This document shows, in pieces, positions 1 to 8,467 of a DNA stretch of 64,000 nt. Location of the stretch: assembly GCF_900111515.1 (NCBI RefSeq), contig NZ_FOHS01000002.1, forward strand, positions 1,116,001-1,180,000, given 5' to 3'. The translations under genes and the position numbers were made by a program. Each line of letters begins with the position of its first letter. Positions within the stretch are counted from its first letter, which is position 1. Origin of the DNA: Hymenobacter actinosclerus (GTDB lineage: Bacteria > Bacteroidota > Bacteroidia > Cytophagales > Hymenobacteraceae). The notes below the pieces were generated by a model. It had not been told where the DNA came from, did not search any database, and saw only the letters and a list, made by a program, of their open reading frames with translations.

Positions 1-175
1 GCTGGTCGCGGTGGGCTTTGAACTTGGCCCGGCCGTCCTTGTCGGCATCGGCTCCGTAGATGTCGGGCGAGGGGTTTTCGGGGAAGGCGGCGAAGAACGT
101 GCGGCCGTGCAGGGCCTCCACGGCCGCGTCGAGGGTGGCCTGGTGCTTGTGGGTGGTGTCGGTGGTGGTGGTCAT
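1..175 (-). CDS. paaN: PaaN-like aldehyde dehydrogenase, N-terminal fragment
   Basis: Only the first 58 codons lie in the window; the gene continues off the left edge. The start is the ATG whose complement is at 173-175. The fragment opens with a Thr-rich leader (MTTTTDTTHKHQ), then 'LDAAVEALHGRTFFAAFPE', then 'PSPDIYGADADKDGRAKFK'. This resembles my recollection of the N-terminus of PaaN, the aldehyde dehydrogenase-family protein of phenylacetate degradation, which carries an R-x-(F/W/Y)-(W/F)-x-x-(Y/F)-P-E patch followed by P-x-x-Y-G. No catalytic residue is in the visible part, so the family assignment rests on N-terminal resemblance alone. Confidence 0.55.
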   Translation of the reverse strand, partial: MTTTTDTTHKHQATLDAAVEALHGRTFFAAFPENPSPDIYGADADKDGRAKFKAHRDQ

Positions 176-381
176 GTAAAACGATAAGGGTGGGAAAGTA
201 GCCTGCGGGCCCTGAAGCCAACCGGCGTCGCTGCTTCAGCGAAAAGCAGGGGCCGACTGCTTCGGGCTGGCTAAATTTACGGAATCGGCCCCGAACCCGC
301 CCGAACCAATCCACCGGGGTCACAGTTTCGTTTGCCTGACTGCCCGGCCGCCGCGCGCTTCTCCCCTGTTTCCCTGCTACT

Positions 382-3240
382 ATGCTGTTAACTCTACGCT
401 GGTTTTATTGCGCCGCGCTGCTGCTGGGTTGTGCCGCCACGGCCGTGGCCCAGTCGGCCGCACCGTCGGCCGCGCCTACCCGCACGGTGCAGCCGGGCAC
501 GCTGGTTTTCAAGCTGAAAGCCGACGCCGCGGCAGCCGGGTCGCGCCGGCCGGGGCCGGCCACGCTGCCGGCCGCCCTCACCACCACCCTGCGCGCCTTC
601 GGGGCCACCGCCCGGCCCAAGTTCCCGAGGGCCACCCCGCCCCCGGCTGCCCGCGCCGGGGTTGCGAAGGCCGGTTTGGTGGACCTGACCCTGCTCTACG
701 AACTGACGCTGCCCGCCGGCACCACACCGGAACAGATGCGGCAGCGGCTGCTCAAAACCGGCCTAATCGAGTACGCCGAGCCGCTCTACCACTACCAGCC
801 GCTCCAGCAACCCAACGACCCACAGGCCGACTCGGCGGGCACCGCGGGGCAGTATTACCTCCGAAATATTCGCGCCTACCAGGCCTGGAACCTCACGCGG
901 GGCGACACGAGCATCGTCATCGGCATCCTGGACGGCGGCACCCGCTTCACCCACGAAGACCTGGCGGGCCAGAATCAGCTCAACCGCCTCGACCCCATCG
1001 ACGGGATTGATAATGACGGCGACGGCTACATCGACAACTACTACGGCTGGGATTTCGCCGACCACGACAACGACCCCGAGCGCGCCCGCAACCCCACCGA
1101 CCTGGCCCATGGGGTGATGGTAACGGGGGTGGCAGCCGGGGCCACCAACAACGGCCGCGGCATTGCCAGCGTGGGCTACAAGTCGCGGTTTATGCCCCTG
1201 AAAATCTATTCCTCCACCCCGCAGGGCTCGTTTGGGGGCTACGAGGCCATCGTGTACGCCGCCGACCACGGCTGCCAGGTCATCAATCTGTCGTGGGGCG
1301 GGGTGGGCGCGCCCTCGCGCTTCGAGCAGGACGTTATCAGCTACGCCGCCCTCAACCACGACGTGGTAGTGGTGGCCGCCGCCGGCAACACGCCCCAGGA
1401 CCTCGACTTCTACCCGGCCAGCTACCAGCACGTGGTGTCGGTGGCCCCGACCACCCGCACCGACGAGCGAAGCCTGATTGGCACTTTCAGCCACCGGATT
1501 GATTTATCGGCCCCCGGCGAAGGCATCATCACCACGCTGGGCTTTACCGACACCGACTACACCAAAACGGGCGGCTCGTCGTTTGCCGCGCCCCAGGTGG
1601 CCGGAGCCGCGGCGCTGGTGCGCAGCCGGTTTCCGCAACTCAACGCCGCTCAGGTGGCCGCTCAAATCCGGCGTACCACTGATTTCATCGACGACCTGCC
1701 GGGCAACGTGGCCTACGCCGGCCGGCTGGGTTCGGGCCGCCTGAACGTGTTCCGGGCCGTATCCGAGCAGCCCTTTTCGGCCCGGGTAGTGAGCCGCACG
1801 GCCACCCCCGACCGCACCTTTTACCGGGCGGCCGACACGCTGCAGCTGGCGGTGCGGGTGCAGAACCTGCTGCGCGAGTTGCCGGGCCTCACCGTTACGC
1901 TCACCTCCCTTTCGCCCTACGTACTGGTGCGCCAGGGCGAGTTCAGCAGCACCGGCCTGCTGGCCACGTTAGCCGAAGCCGACAACGCCGCCGCGCCCTT
2001 CCGGCTGGCCGTGGCGGCCACCGCCATACCGCTCAATACCCGGGCCGTGCTGCGCTACCGCCTGCACCACGAAGCCAGCGGCTACACCGAAGACCAGTAC
2101 GAAACCCTGCTGCTCAACCCCGATTACGTGGTGCTCGATGCCAACAACCTGCGCCTCACGCTCACCAGCCGCGGCAACCTGGGCTACGAGGCCACCGACC
2201 CCAGCCGCGGCGAAGGCGTGCACTACCGCCAGGGCCCGCCGCTGCTAGCTGAGGGCGGGCTGCTGCTGGCCACCTCGGCCACGCGCCTCTCCAGCAACGT
2301 GCGCAACGACAAGCTCGGCACCGACGCCGACTTCGAGTCAGTGGCCCAGGTGCGTCGCCTGCCCGAGGCCGCGCCCAACCAGCGGGCCGAAGGCCGGCTG
2401 CGCGACGCCCTGCCCACAGTAGCGGCACCCGGCACGGTAGGCGTGGCCCTGCGCCAGCGGGCTACGGCCCGGGCAGCGGCCCCGCACCAGAACTACGTGC
2501 TGCTCGAATACCAGCTTACCAACCTCACCGCCGACACGCTCCGGCCGCTGCACCTGGGCTTGTTCATGGATTGGGACCTGCCCACCGACCCCGCCCGCAA
2601 CGTGGCCCAGTGGGATGCTGCCCGCCACCTGGGCTACGTGTACGACGCGCCCGGCCCAACCATTTACGCCGGCGTGCAGCACCTGGCCGGCGGCCAGCCC
2701 AGCGCCTTCAGCCTCGATAACAGCCCGGCCGCCCCCACGGGCCCGGTGCGCCTGAGTGATGGCTTCAGTCGGGCCGAAAAGTGGCTGACGCTGAGTAGCG
2801 GCACCACCAACGCCACCGCCGGCTTGCCAGCTGGCACCGACGCGGCTCAGGTAGTGGGCGCCGCTCTGCCCTACCTGGCCCCCGCCGACTCGGTGACGGT
2901 GGCTTTTGCGGTGCTGGCAGCCCCCTCGCTGGCCGAGTTGCAGGCCACCGCCGATGCTGCCACCGCCGGCTACCAGCAGGTGCCCACCAAAACCAACCCG
3001 GCAACGCTGGCCGGTGTCCGCCTCTACCCCAACCCTACTACGGGCGTGGTGCAACTGGAACTGCCCGCCGCGCCCGCCACCGTACGGCTGCTGTCGGTGC
3101 TGGGGCAGCAGCTGGCCGTTTACCGCTTCCGGCAGCCATCCGCTCCGCTCGACCTATCGGCCTATCCGGCCGGGGTGTACCTGCTGCGGGTAGAAACTGC
3201 CGCCGGTGCCGCCACGCTCCAGGTGCTAAAGCGCCCCTAA
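382..3240 (+). CDS. Secreted subtilisin-like (S8) serine protease with T9SS type A sorting domain
   Basis: A 952-residue secreted protease. Residues 1-24 form a signal peptide ending at AVAQ. Residues about 25-150 look like an inhibitory propeptide. The S8 catalytic domain follows, with Asp184 (GILDGG), His243 (HGVMVTG), oxyanion Asn336 (AAAGN) and Ser400 (GGSSFAAP). A long beta-rich middle region of unknown function precedes a type A T9SS sorting domain in the last ~75 residues (LYPNPTTG ... YPAGVYLLRV). The family cleaves proteins outside the cell. The C-terminal domain implies export through the outer membrane by the type IX system and surface attachment or release. It stands alone, with an AT-rich stretch after the stop and no obvious operon partner. 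Confidence 0.93.
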   Translation: MLLTLRWFYCAALLLGCAATAVAQSAAPSAAPTRTVQPGTLVFKLKADAAAAGSRRPGPATLPAALTTTLRAFGATARPKFPRATPPPAARAGVAKAGLVDLTLLYELTLPAGTTPEQMRQRLLKTGLIEYAEPLYHYQPLQQPNDPQADSAGTAGQYYLRNIRAYQAWNLTRGDTSIVIGILDGGTRFTHEDLAGQNQLNRLDPIDGIDNDGDGYIDNYYGWDFADHDNDPERARNPTDLAHGVMVTGVAAGATNNGRGIASVGYKSRFMPLKIYSSTPQGSFGGYEAIVYAADHGCQVINLSWGGVGAPSRFEQDVISYAALNHDVVVVAAAGNTPQDLDFYPASYQHVVSVAPTTRTDERSLIGTFSHRIDLSAPGEGIITTLGFTDTDYTKTGGSSFAAPQVAGAAALVRSRFPQLNAAQVAAQIRRTTDFIDDLPGNVAYAGRLGSGRLNVFRAVSEQPFSARVVSRTATPDRTFYRAADTLQLAVRVQNLLRELPGLTVTLTSLSPYVLVRQGEFSSTGLLATLAEADNAAAPFRLAVAATAIPLNTRAVLRYRLHHEASGYTEDQYETLLLNPDYVVLDANNLRLTLTSRGNLGYEATDPSRGEGVHYRQGPPLLAEGGLLLATSATRLSSNVRNDKLGTDADFESVAQVRRLPEAAPNQRAEGRLRDALPTVAAPGTVGVALRQRATARAAAPHQNYVLLEYQLTNLTADTLRPLHLGLFMDWDLPTDPARNVAQWDAARHLGYVYDAPGPTIYAGVQHLAGGQPSAFSLDNSPAAPTGPVRLSDGFSRAEKWLTLSSGTTNATAGLPAGTDAAQVVGAALPYLAPADSVTVAFAVLAAPSLAELQATADAATAGYQQVPTKTNPATLAGVRLYPNPTTGVVQLELPAAPATVRLLSVLGQQLAVYRFRQPSAPLDLSAYPAGVYLLRVETAAGAATLQVLKRP

Positions 3241-3446
3241 CCGGCTCGCGGTTTAGTTCATTAATTACGCCCATTATTTTTAGCAATTCTCGGTAACATA
3301 TATTTTCCAAAATATTAAAACAAAAACTATCTATTGCTGTTACAGGCAGCGCCTGAATCAGTTTTTAGCTAAGCTAAACTGTAGCAGGGAGTCTGTTTAA
3401 TTCAGATTTCAAGACTAATCACGTTAGTTTTTATCGATAATATCCT

Positions 3447-3454
3447 TATCTTTG
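3447..3454 (+). promoter_or_regulatory. Bacteroidota -7 box (TATCTTTG)
   Basis: TATCTTTG matches TAnnTTTG exactly and lies only three bases ahead of the ATG at 3458. The upstream 200 bp is AT-rich, unlike the surrounding DNA. No clean -33 TTTG is seen at the expected distance. If the box is used, the leader is close to zero. Confidence 0.5.
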
Positions 3455-3457
3455 TAT

Positions 3458-3706
3458 ATGTCAAAAACGAAGCTTCCCGTCCCTCTTCCGGTGCAGCACT
3501 ATGCGCGGTGCGTGAATGCCCGGAATCGTCCGGCCGACTACATCGGCGACTGGCCTGCGCGTGGGCAGGTGTACCCGGTGGAAATGCGCCGCAACGCCCG
3601 CTCGGGCGATTGGCAGGTGCATGTGCTGGGATTTTATGCCGAGCGACCCTACGGGGCTTTTGCCCGCCAGCGCTTCGAGCCCGTAGCCCAGGTTTGGCTT
3701 AATTAA
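3458..3706 (+). CDS. Conserved small hypothetical protein (82 aa)
   Basis: A short basic protein starting MSKTKLPV. A TTG six bases upstream is in frame, but it lies inside the -7 box, so the ATG is preferred. The core 'CVNARNRPADYIGDWPARG' followed by 'VEMRRNARSGDWQVHVLGF' and 'FARQRFEPV' alternates Trp/Tyr and charged residues like a small beta-barrel (SH3-like) fold. There is no signal peptide and no catalytic motif. The function is unknown. The stop codon TAA touches the first unit of an AGCTGTT heptamer array, followed by a very strong hairpin. Confidence 0.7.
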   Translation: MSKTKLPVPLPVQHYARCVNARNRPADYIGDWPARGQVYPVEMRRNARSGDWQVHVLGFYAERPYGAFARQRFEPVAQVWLN

Positions 3707-3829
3707 GCTGTTAGCTGTTAGCTTCTGTGCACAAAAAGGGCGCCGCACTCAGTTGAGTGCGGCGCCCCTTTTTTGTGCACAGAAGCAGGCGTTTTCGAAC
3801 GGGGGCTAGCAGCTACTGGCTAGAAGCTC
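3706..3829. repeat. AGCTGTT-type heptad arrays in inverted pair around a terminator
   Basis: The left array (3706-3724) repeats AGCTGTT. The right array (3804-3829) carries degenerate inverted copies (GCTAGCAGCTACTGGCTAGAAGCT). Between them sits the long palindromic terminator at 3721-3786. This is one of about a dozen such junction arrays in the window. Confidence 0.65.
3721..3786. terminator. Bidirectional terminator in a 66-bp near-perfect palindrome
   Basis: The core stem 3738-3767 is GGGCGCCGCACTCA-gt-TGAGTGCGGCGCCC, flanked by an A-run on the left and a T-run on the right. The symmetry extends outward through GCTTCTGTGCAC / GTGCACAGAAGC with only bulges. It serves the small gene on the left and the leftward DUF2459 gene on the right. 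Confidence 0.9.
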
Positions 3830-3836
3830 AAAAAAC

Positions 3837-4535
3837 CTAATAGTGCCAGAACATGCCGAAGTCGAAGGGCGTCCAGAGGGCGGCGCGCTGGCCGGCGGCT
3901 TTCAGGCCCCGGTTGGTCCAGCTGTTGCAGGTGTCGAAGAGGTTGTAGGTGCCGTTGGCCAGGTAGAACGCGTCGTTTTTGCCGTAGCTGTGGCCCCTGA
4001 TCTGCTGCGGGCGGCCCTGGGCGTCCAACTCGAACTTGGTTTCGATGAAGCGGATGAGCCGGTCGTATTCGGCAGGCGTGAGCGTGAGTTGCACGCACTT
4101 GGGACCCACTTCAGGACGGTGATGAAAGGTGGTGTGCATGGCCGTGGTGCCCAGCCAGAACATGGCTTTTATACCGGTGCTGAGTTCGAGCTCAGCCCAG
4201 GTGGGCGTGTCGAGGTAGAAGCCCCGGTCGCCCCAGCCGAAGCCCACAAACTCCTGGCTGGTGTCGTTGGCGGGTGTATCGGCATAGGAAATAAACTGCG
4301 TCCAGTCTTTTTGGGGGCTGCGCACGGGTACCACCAGGTCGGTGTGCACGCCGTTGGAGAGCAGGTACACCGTTACGGTGGTTGCGTCCGGCGCGGGCTT
4401 GGTTTCGTCGCCGGCCACCGGAATGGCCGACAGGACCACGGAAGCCGCAATGTACACGGCCACCAGCCCGATAATGCCCAGTCCGGTGTAGGCAACAACG
4501 GCAACCAGCGGGTAGAGCGGGTTTGATTTTTTCAT
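3837..4535 (-). CDS. DUF2459 / TIGR02117 family protein
   Basis: A 232-residue protein with one N-terminal membrane segment (about residues 8-40) and a periplasmic domain. Family hallmarks are visible: SNGVHTD (60-66), GWGDRGFY (100-107) and a late DTCNSWTNRGL (201-211). The Cys and His in these motifs suggest a papain-like fold, which is an inference. The biochemical role of the family is unknown. It is transcribed leftward into the strong terminator at 3721-3786. The upstream gene for the MSEP-CTERM protein ends 53 bp away in the same direction, so co-transcription is possible. Confidence 0.85.
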   Translation of the reverse strand: MKKSNPLYPLVAVVAYTGLGIIGLVAVYIAASVVLSAIPVAGDETKPAPDATTVTVYLLSNGVHTDLVVPVRSPQKDWTQFISYADTPANDTSQEFVGFGWGDRGFYLDTPTWAELELSTGIKAMFWLGTTAMHTTFHHRPEVGPKCVQLTLTPAEYDRLIRFIETKFELDAQGRPQQIRGHSYGKNDAFYLANGTYNLFDTCNSWTNRGLKAAGQRAALWTPFDFGMFWHY

Positions 4536-4588
4536 GGGAAGAGCAGAGAGAGAGCCTTCCTATACGCGACTTGCCCCAAAAAGTCAGC

Positions 4589-7516
4589 TTAGCCCGCTAC
4601 CAGCCCCGCTCGGCGGTAGCGCCGCCAGCCCTGCCAGGCCAGCCCGGCCGCGAGCAGCGCCCCCACCAGCCAGTCGCCGGGCTCCGACATGCGGCGGTCT
4701 TCCTCGGCCTCCAGCGCCGAGTGGCCGGCCAGCATTTCGGCCTGTTTGCGCCGCAGGGCCGCTTTCTGCGCGTCGTTTTCGAGGGCCAGGTAGGCCGTGA
4801 GCGGGGTGAGCAGCCCCGTGCGGAAACTGGCCTGCACCAGCTGGCGACCCGCGGCTTCGCCGGTTTCGGGGTGGTGCAGCTGCCGGCGCCACCCGGCCTG
4901 CAATGCCAGGCCGGCACGCCAGTCGCGGGGGCGTAGCGTGGCCAGGCTTTGAGCCGCCAGCGTATCGGGGAATACCAGCTCGGGCTGGCCATTGGCGGGC
5001 AAATACGCGACGGGGCTATTGGCGTTGGGCCAGGCTACCACGGGGCCGGCCGGCACCGGCGCGGCCAGCGTATCGAGCGCCACGGCGGGCTCGTGCAGCA
5101 GCGAGTGCGATACAAACCGGCCATCGGCCCGCAGCTCGTAGAACAGGTCCGATTCGGGGAAGGCGTGGCGCAGATCGGCGAAGTTGGTGGGCAGAATGGC
5201 CCGTTGAAAATCGTCTGACAGCACGACCAGCACCGGGTAGCGCGGCACGGGCGTTTCGGCGGCCCGTACCAGCGTCTGCCGGATGGCCCGGTCGAGGAAG
5301 AAGCCCCCTTCGGCGGTCAGCGTTTCCGCATCGAGCCACATCAGGCCCCGCCGGGTGATGCGCCGCACCCGGCTACCCACGAAGCTGGCCTCGATAGTCT
5401 CGTAATCCTGCCCCGACTGTTTGATAGCGGCGTCCATTAGCTGCCGGTATGGCCCCCAGTACGGCTGCTTTCCGGCCGACATATCCAGCAGAAAGTGGTA
5501 GTAGGGCTGCCGCCGCACAAGCGGCAACGCGGCTTTTTGGGCGGCGCTCACGTAGGTGGCCCCACCAGCGGCCCAGGTGGCGGGGGCGGCGGGCACCTGG
5601 GCTTCCGGCCCTGCCTGCCCCAGCTGCACCGATTGGCCATCGAGTTGCAGCGTGAGCGGCTCGGGATGCAGCAGCTCCAGGCCGGTGCGGCGCACCTCGC
5701 CGGCGGCAAACGGAAACACGCGCAGGTCCAGCTCGTTGCCGTTTCGGTAGGTCAGCAGGCCTGGGTCGCGGTTGGTATCCCGAATCTGGCGGTACACCCA
5801 GGTGGCGGCGCGCTTTTCGGCCAGGATGCCAAACTCGCGCCGGCCGGCCATATCGAGGTAGTAATTGCTCACGAAACAGCCCGCGGGCAGCGCCAGCTGG
5901 GTGGTGTACTCGGCCTGGCTGAGGTCCGGGCTGTTGGTAATCGTGAGGTCGAGCCAGCTAACCCATACCCGCTGGCGGGCGTCGTAGCGGCTGCGGGCCT
6001 TCAGGCTGGTAAGGCGCGGGGCCGCCGGGTTGGTTGCCTCCGCGCGGCCAACGGTTGGCACCGCCAGGGCCGCAACCTCCGGCGTTGGCTGGTCGGGGGC
6101 GGAAGCCACGGCGGTTGGGGCAGCGGCAGCAGCGGCAACTGGGGCGAAAAACACCTGCTCCAGTAGCTCCACTTTGCTTTCAGGAAGCGTCAGGTTGTCG
6201 AGCACCAGCCAGTTGTAGAACGACGACAGGTAGGGCAGCCGGGCCCCGGTGATGGAGGCGCCATTGCGGCTTTTGTGGTGGCGCACACTGCCCAGCACGG
6301 CGCGCAGGGCCGTCGTATCCACTTTCGCATCCGCGGCCCGCTGAAAATAATTGGGCAGATACACGTAGTTGAGGGCCCGGTGCAGCGTGGCGCGGTGCCA
6401 GGCATACTGCCCGGCCACGGCCAGCGGCAGCACCGCACCGGCCAGTAGCAGCCCCGCCAGCAGTCCGCGCCGCCCAAAGTGGGGCCGAAGCGCGGCGTAA
6501 TCGTGGCTGAGCACCCGCACGTGCACAATGAACAGCACCAGCGGCGCGAGCAGCAGAAACCCCACCCCCAGCGCCGCCACGGCTACTACCGAGAGCGGCA
6601 GAAACGGCAGAAACACCAGAAAGAAGTACAGCGTGTAGCCAAACAGCACCCCGCGGCCCAGAAACAGCGCCAGCCGTGCCCGGCGGCCGGCCGGGTTGGG
6701 GCAAATCAGCAGGGCCGCGTTGAGCACCGCCAGCCCGTACCACCAGGGCCCCGAGAAGTCGCCGAAAATGCCGCCCTCGCTCTGGCTGAAGCCCCGCAGG
6801 CCCAACTCGCCATTGTTGACGGCCAGACCCAGCAGCGGCAGCACCCCGGCCACCAGCAGCACCCCCAGCCAGCGGTAGGGTGCCCAGGCGCCCGCCTGCC
6901 GGCGCGCCAGCAGGTACACGCCCCGGCTCAGGGCCAGCAGAAACAGTAGCGTGCCGGTAATCAGCAGCACCACCAGCGCGTGCTCGCCTGCCCGTCCGCC
7001 CCCCGAGTGCCAGAAGGGCAGCACCAGCTGCACAAACAGGTACCAGACCGCCGGCACGGCCAGCGCGGCCACAAAGTTGGGCCAAGCTTTAAATTCGCGG
7101 CTTGCGGGCGTGAGGTGCAGCACCAGCACGGCCGCGGCGTGGGCCAATGTGGGCATCAGGAAGGTGCCGGCATACAGGGGCAAATCGGCCGGCACCATCC
7201 AGCTCGGCACGCTGAACGGGAACAGCTGCCCGTTGTATACGCCGTAGGCGTACAGCAGCCCGATGTAGGCGGCCAGGACCACCGGCGCGTAGCTCAGCGG
7301 CAGCCGCCGCCGCCGGGCCACCAGCCAGCCCGCGTAGGCCGCGTGCAGCAGCCCCAGCCCCAGCAGCGCCGCTCCCAGCACCTGCCAGGCCAGCTGGCCC
7401 GCCGGCTCCAGCAGGCTCTGAATCACGTGGTATTCGGCCCCGAAAAATAGCAGCAGCAACGCCACCGGCAGCGTATTGAGCAGCCACAGCCACCGCGGAT
7501 TGAGGAAGGTGCGCAT
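4589..7516 (-). CDS. MSEP-CTERM sorting domain protein with VIT-like domain
   Basis: A 975-residue membrane protein. The N-terminal ~390 residues contain about ten hydrophobic segments. A long soluble region follows: roughly residues 500-640 have VIT-like features (conserved W, 'LPAGCFVSNYYLDMAGR', 'EKRAATWVYRQ', 'VFPFAAGEVR'), then a von Willebrand A-like stretch with a degenerate metal site (DMSAG). The C-terminus is a tripartite sorting signal: MSEP at 943-946, a hydrophobic helix, then an RRYRR basic tail. In this family the protein is the dedicated substrate of the exosortase encoded beside it. The gene for that enzyme is immediately upstream (stop at 7595) on the same strand. Confidence 0.85.
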   Translation of the reverse strand: MRTFLNPRWLWLLNTLPVALLLLFFGAEYHVIQSLLEPAGQLAWQVLGAALLGLGLLHAAYAGWLVARRRRLPLSYAPVVLAAYIGLLYAYGVYNGQLFPFSVPSWMVPADLPLYAGTFLMPTLAHAAAVLVLHLTPASREFKAWPNFVAALAVPAVWYLFVQLVLPFWHSGGGRAGEHALVVLLITGTLLFLLALSRGVYLLARRQAGAWAPYRWLGVLLVAGVLPLLGLAVNNGELGLRGFSQSEGGIFGDFSGPWWYGLAVLNAALLICPNPAGRRARLALFLGRGVLFGYTLYFFLVFLPFLPLSVVAVAALGVGFLLLAPLVLFIVHVRVLSHDYAALRPHFGRRGLLAGLLLAGAVLPLAVAGQYAWHRATLHRALNYVYLPNYFQRAADAKVDTTALRAVLGSVRHHKSRNGASITGARLPYLSSFYNWLVLDNLTLPESKVELLEQVFFAPVAAAAAAPTAVASAPDQPTPEVAALAVPTVGRAEATNPAAPRLTSLKARSRYDARQRVWVSWLDLTITNSPDLSQAEYTTQLALPAGCFVSNYYLDMAGRREFGILAEKRAATWVYRQIRDTNRDPGLLTYRNGNELDLRVFPFAAGEVRRTGLELLHPEPLTLQLDGQSVQLGQAGPEAQVPAAPATWAAGGATYVSAAQKAALPLVRRQPYYHFLLDMSAGKQPYWGPYRQLMDAAIKQSGQDYETIEASFVGSRVRRITRRGLMWLDAETLTAEGGFFLDRAIRQTLVRAAETPVPRYPVLVVLSDDFQRAILPTNFADLRHAFPESDLFYELRADGRFVSHSLLHEPAVALDTLAAPVPAGPVVAWPNANSPVAYLPANGQPELVFPDTLAAQSLATLRPRDWRAGLALQAGWRRQLHHPETGEAAGRQLVQASFRTGLLTPLTAYLALENDAQKAALRRKQAEMLAGHSALEAEEDRRMSEPGDWLVGALLAAGLAWQGWRRYRRAGLVAG

Positions 7517-7578
7517 GTTTTTTTAGGGCTTAGGTTTCTGGAGTAATTCAGGCGGCTATTGGCTCAACCCTGGCCGGA

Positions 7579-7628
7579 AGCTGTCAGCTAACAGCTAGTA
7601 GCTATCAGCTTTAAAAGTGTCAGCTTTA
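7579..7628. repeat. AGCTGTT-type heptad array overlapping the exosortase 3' end
   Basis: Units such as AGCTGTC, AGCTAAC, AGCTAGT and AGCTATC succeed one another with a seven-base period. The array encodes the last residues and the stop codon of the exosortase on the minus strand and fills much of the 78-bp gap to the MSEP-CTERM gene. Confidence 0.6.
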
Positions 7629-8119
7629 TGAAGCAGTTGGCGCAACGCGGCGTAGGCGGCCAGCAGGAAAAACAGGTATACCAGCGTCCCCTGGGCCTCG
7701 TGCAGCCAGGCCGGCGCCAGGGCCGGGGGCAGCAGCTGGCCCAGCCGCACGGCCCCGGCAATGCGGGCCGCATTCACGAGCAGCGTGAGCGGGTAGGCCA
7801 GCAGCACCAGCAGCGGCAGCGCCAGGACCAGCCGCGGGCCCCGCTGCCACAGGTAGGTAGCACTCAGCAGCAGCGCGCTCAGCAGCCCGAAGTTGCCGCC
7901 CGCGCACGACTTGTCGATGACGATGCCCAGGGCCGGATGCACGTAGCCCCGCCCCGGCACGAATTCCGAGGCCGAGCTCAGCAGCAGCTCCACCAGCGCG
8001 TTGGTGGGGGCCAGCAGCCAGCGCACATCGGCCGTGCCGGCGGCGGCATAGGCCAGCTTGGCGGCGGCGTAGGCGACCAGCAGTAACAGGTAGGGCAGAG
8101 AGCGGAAGACGTAGCGCAT
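7595..8119 (-). CDS. xrtK: Exosortase K (XrtK-type transpeptidase)
   Basis: A 174-residue polytopic membrane protein. The ATG at 8119 is chosen because a well-formed Bacteroidota promoter lies just upstream, inside the longer open frame. The exosortase catalytic triad is visible: Cys72 in KSCAGGNF, Arg119 in NAARIAG and His140 in WLHEAQG, each in or next to a membrane segment. The family cleaves and re-ligates proteins bearing C-terminal PEP-type signals. The adjacent MSEP-ended protein makes type K more likely than type N, although type N also pairs with a VIT-domain target. The last nine residues (ADTFKADSY) come from the intergenic heptamer array, so the original C-terminus may have been altered. 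Confidence 0.85.
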   Translation of the reverse strand: MRYVFRSLPYLLLLVAYAAAKLAYAAAGTADVRWLLAPTNALVELLLSSASEFVPGRGYVHPALGIVIDKSCAGGNFGLLSALLLSATYLWQRGPRLVLALPLLVLLAYPLTLLVNAARIAGAVRLGQLLPPALAPAWLHEAQGTLVYLFFLLAAYAALRQLLHKADTFKADSY

Positions 8120-8144
8120 CGCGGCGGGGTAAGTTTGAAGTGCA

Positions 8145-8176
8145 CAAACATAAACCAAAGAACTTTGCAATTCAAA
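8145..8176 (-). promoter_or_regulatory. Promoter of xrtK (TTTG-N20-TATGTTTG)
   Basis: On the minus strand a -33 TTTG (complement 8173-8176) is followed after exactly 20 bases by TATGTTTG (complement 8145-8152). This is a full match to the Bacteroidota primary-sigma consensus. The ATG is 25 bases further on. It is the best promoter in the window. Confidence 0.8.
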
Positions 8177-8408
8177 GTTTATTCAGAAAAGATTGCCTTC
8201 CCAGCATACCACTTCCATTTATTCACGCTCGCCAGAGCTTAGCGGCGCATTCTTTTACTGCGTCCATCTCCACTCCTGATTGTTGCTAAGACACTGCTTG
8301 CTGCTATGCTTGCCGGCGTTGGCGCGCTGGCTTTTGGTCCCTTTGCCGTACCTCGGCCATGAATTTATGCCACTGGATGAACGCCATAGCACCCGGCCTC
8401 GCAAACGC
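8177..8408. other. Intergenic stretch with no gene seen
   Basis: This lies between the xrtK promoter and the terminator of the lipoprotein gene. A forward open frame at 8280-8543 begins here, but it runs through the terminator hairpin and into antisense of the lipoprotein gene. No RNA gene, promoter or repeat was recognised. Confidence 0.5.
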
Positions 8409-8448
8409 AAAACGGCCGCCTCCCCGATTGGGAAGGCGGCCGTTTTTT
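8409..8448. terminator. Rho-independent terminator, copy 1 of a near-identical pair
   Basis: AACGGCCGCCTCCCC-gatt-GGGAAGGCGGCCGTT with an A-run to the left and seven Ts to the right. It lies 20 bp past the stop of the leftward lipoprotein gene. The stem is almost identical to the hairpin at 9051-9088. Confidence 0.85.
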
Positions 8449-8467
8449 TGCGTAGCGTAAAGTCAGC

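Noticed and set aside
4589-8119. Exosortase N with its VIT-domain partner
   Set aside because: The VIT-like region made type N tempting, but the MSEP tail and the small size of the exosortase fit type K better. Type N is kept only as an alternative.
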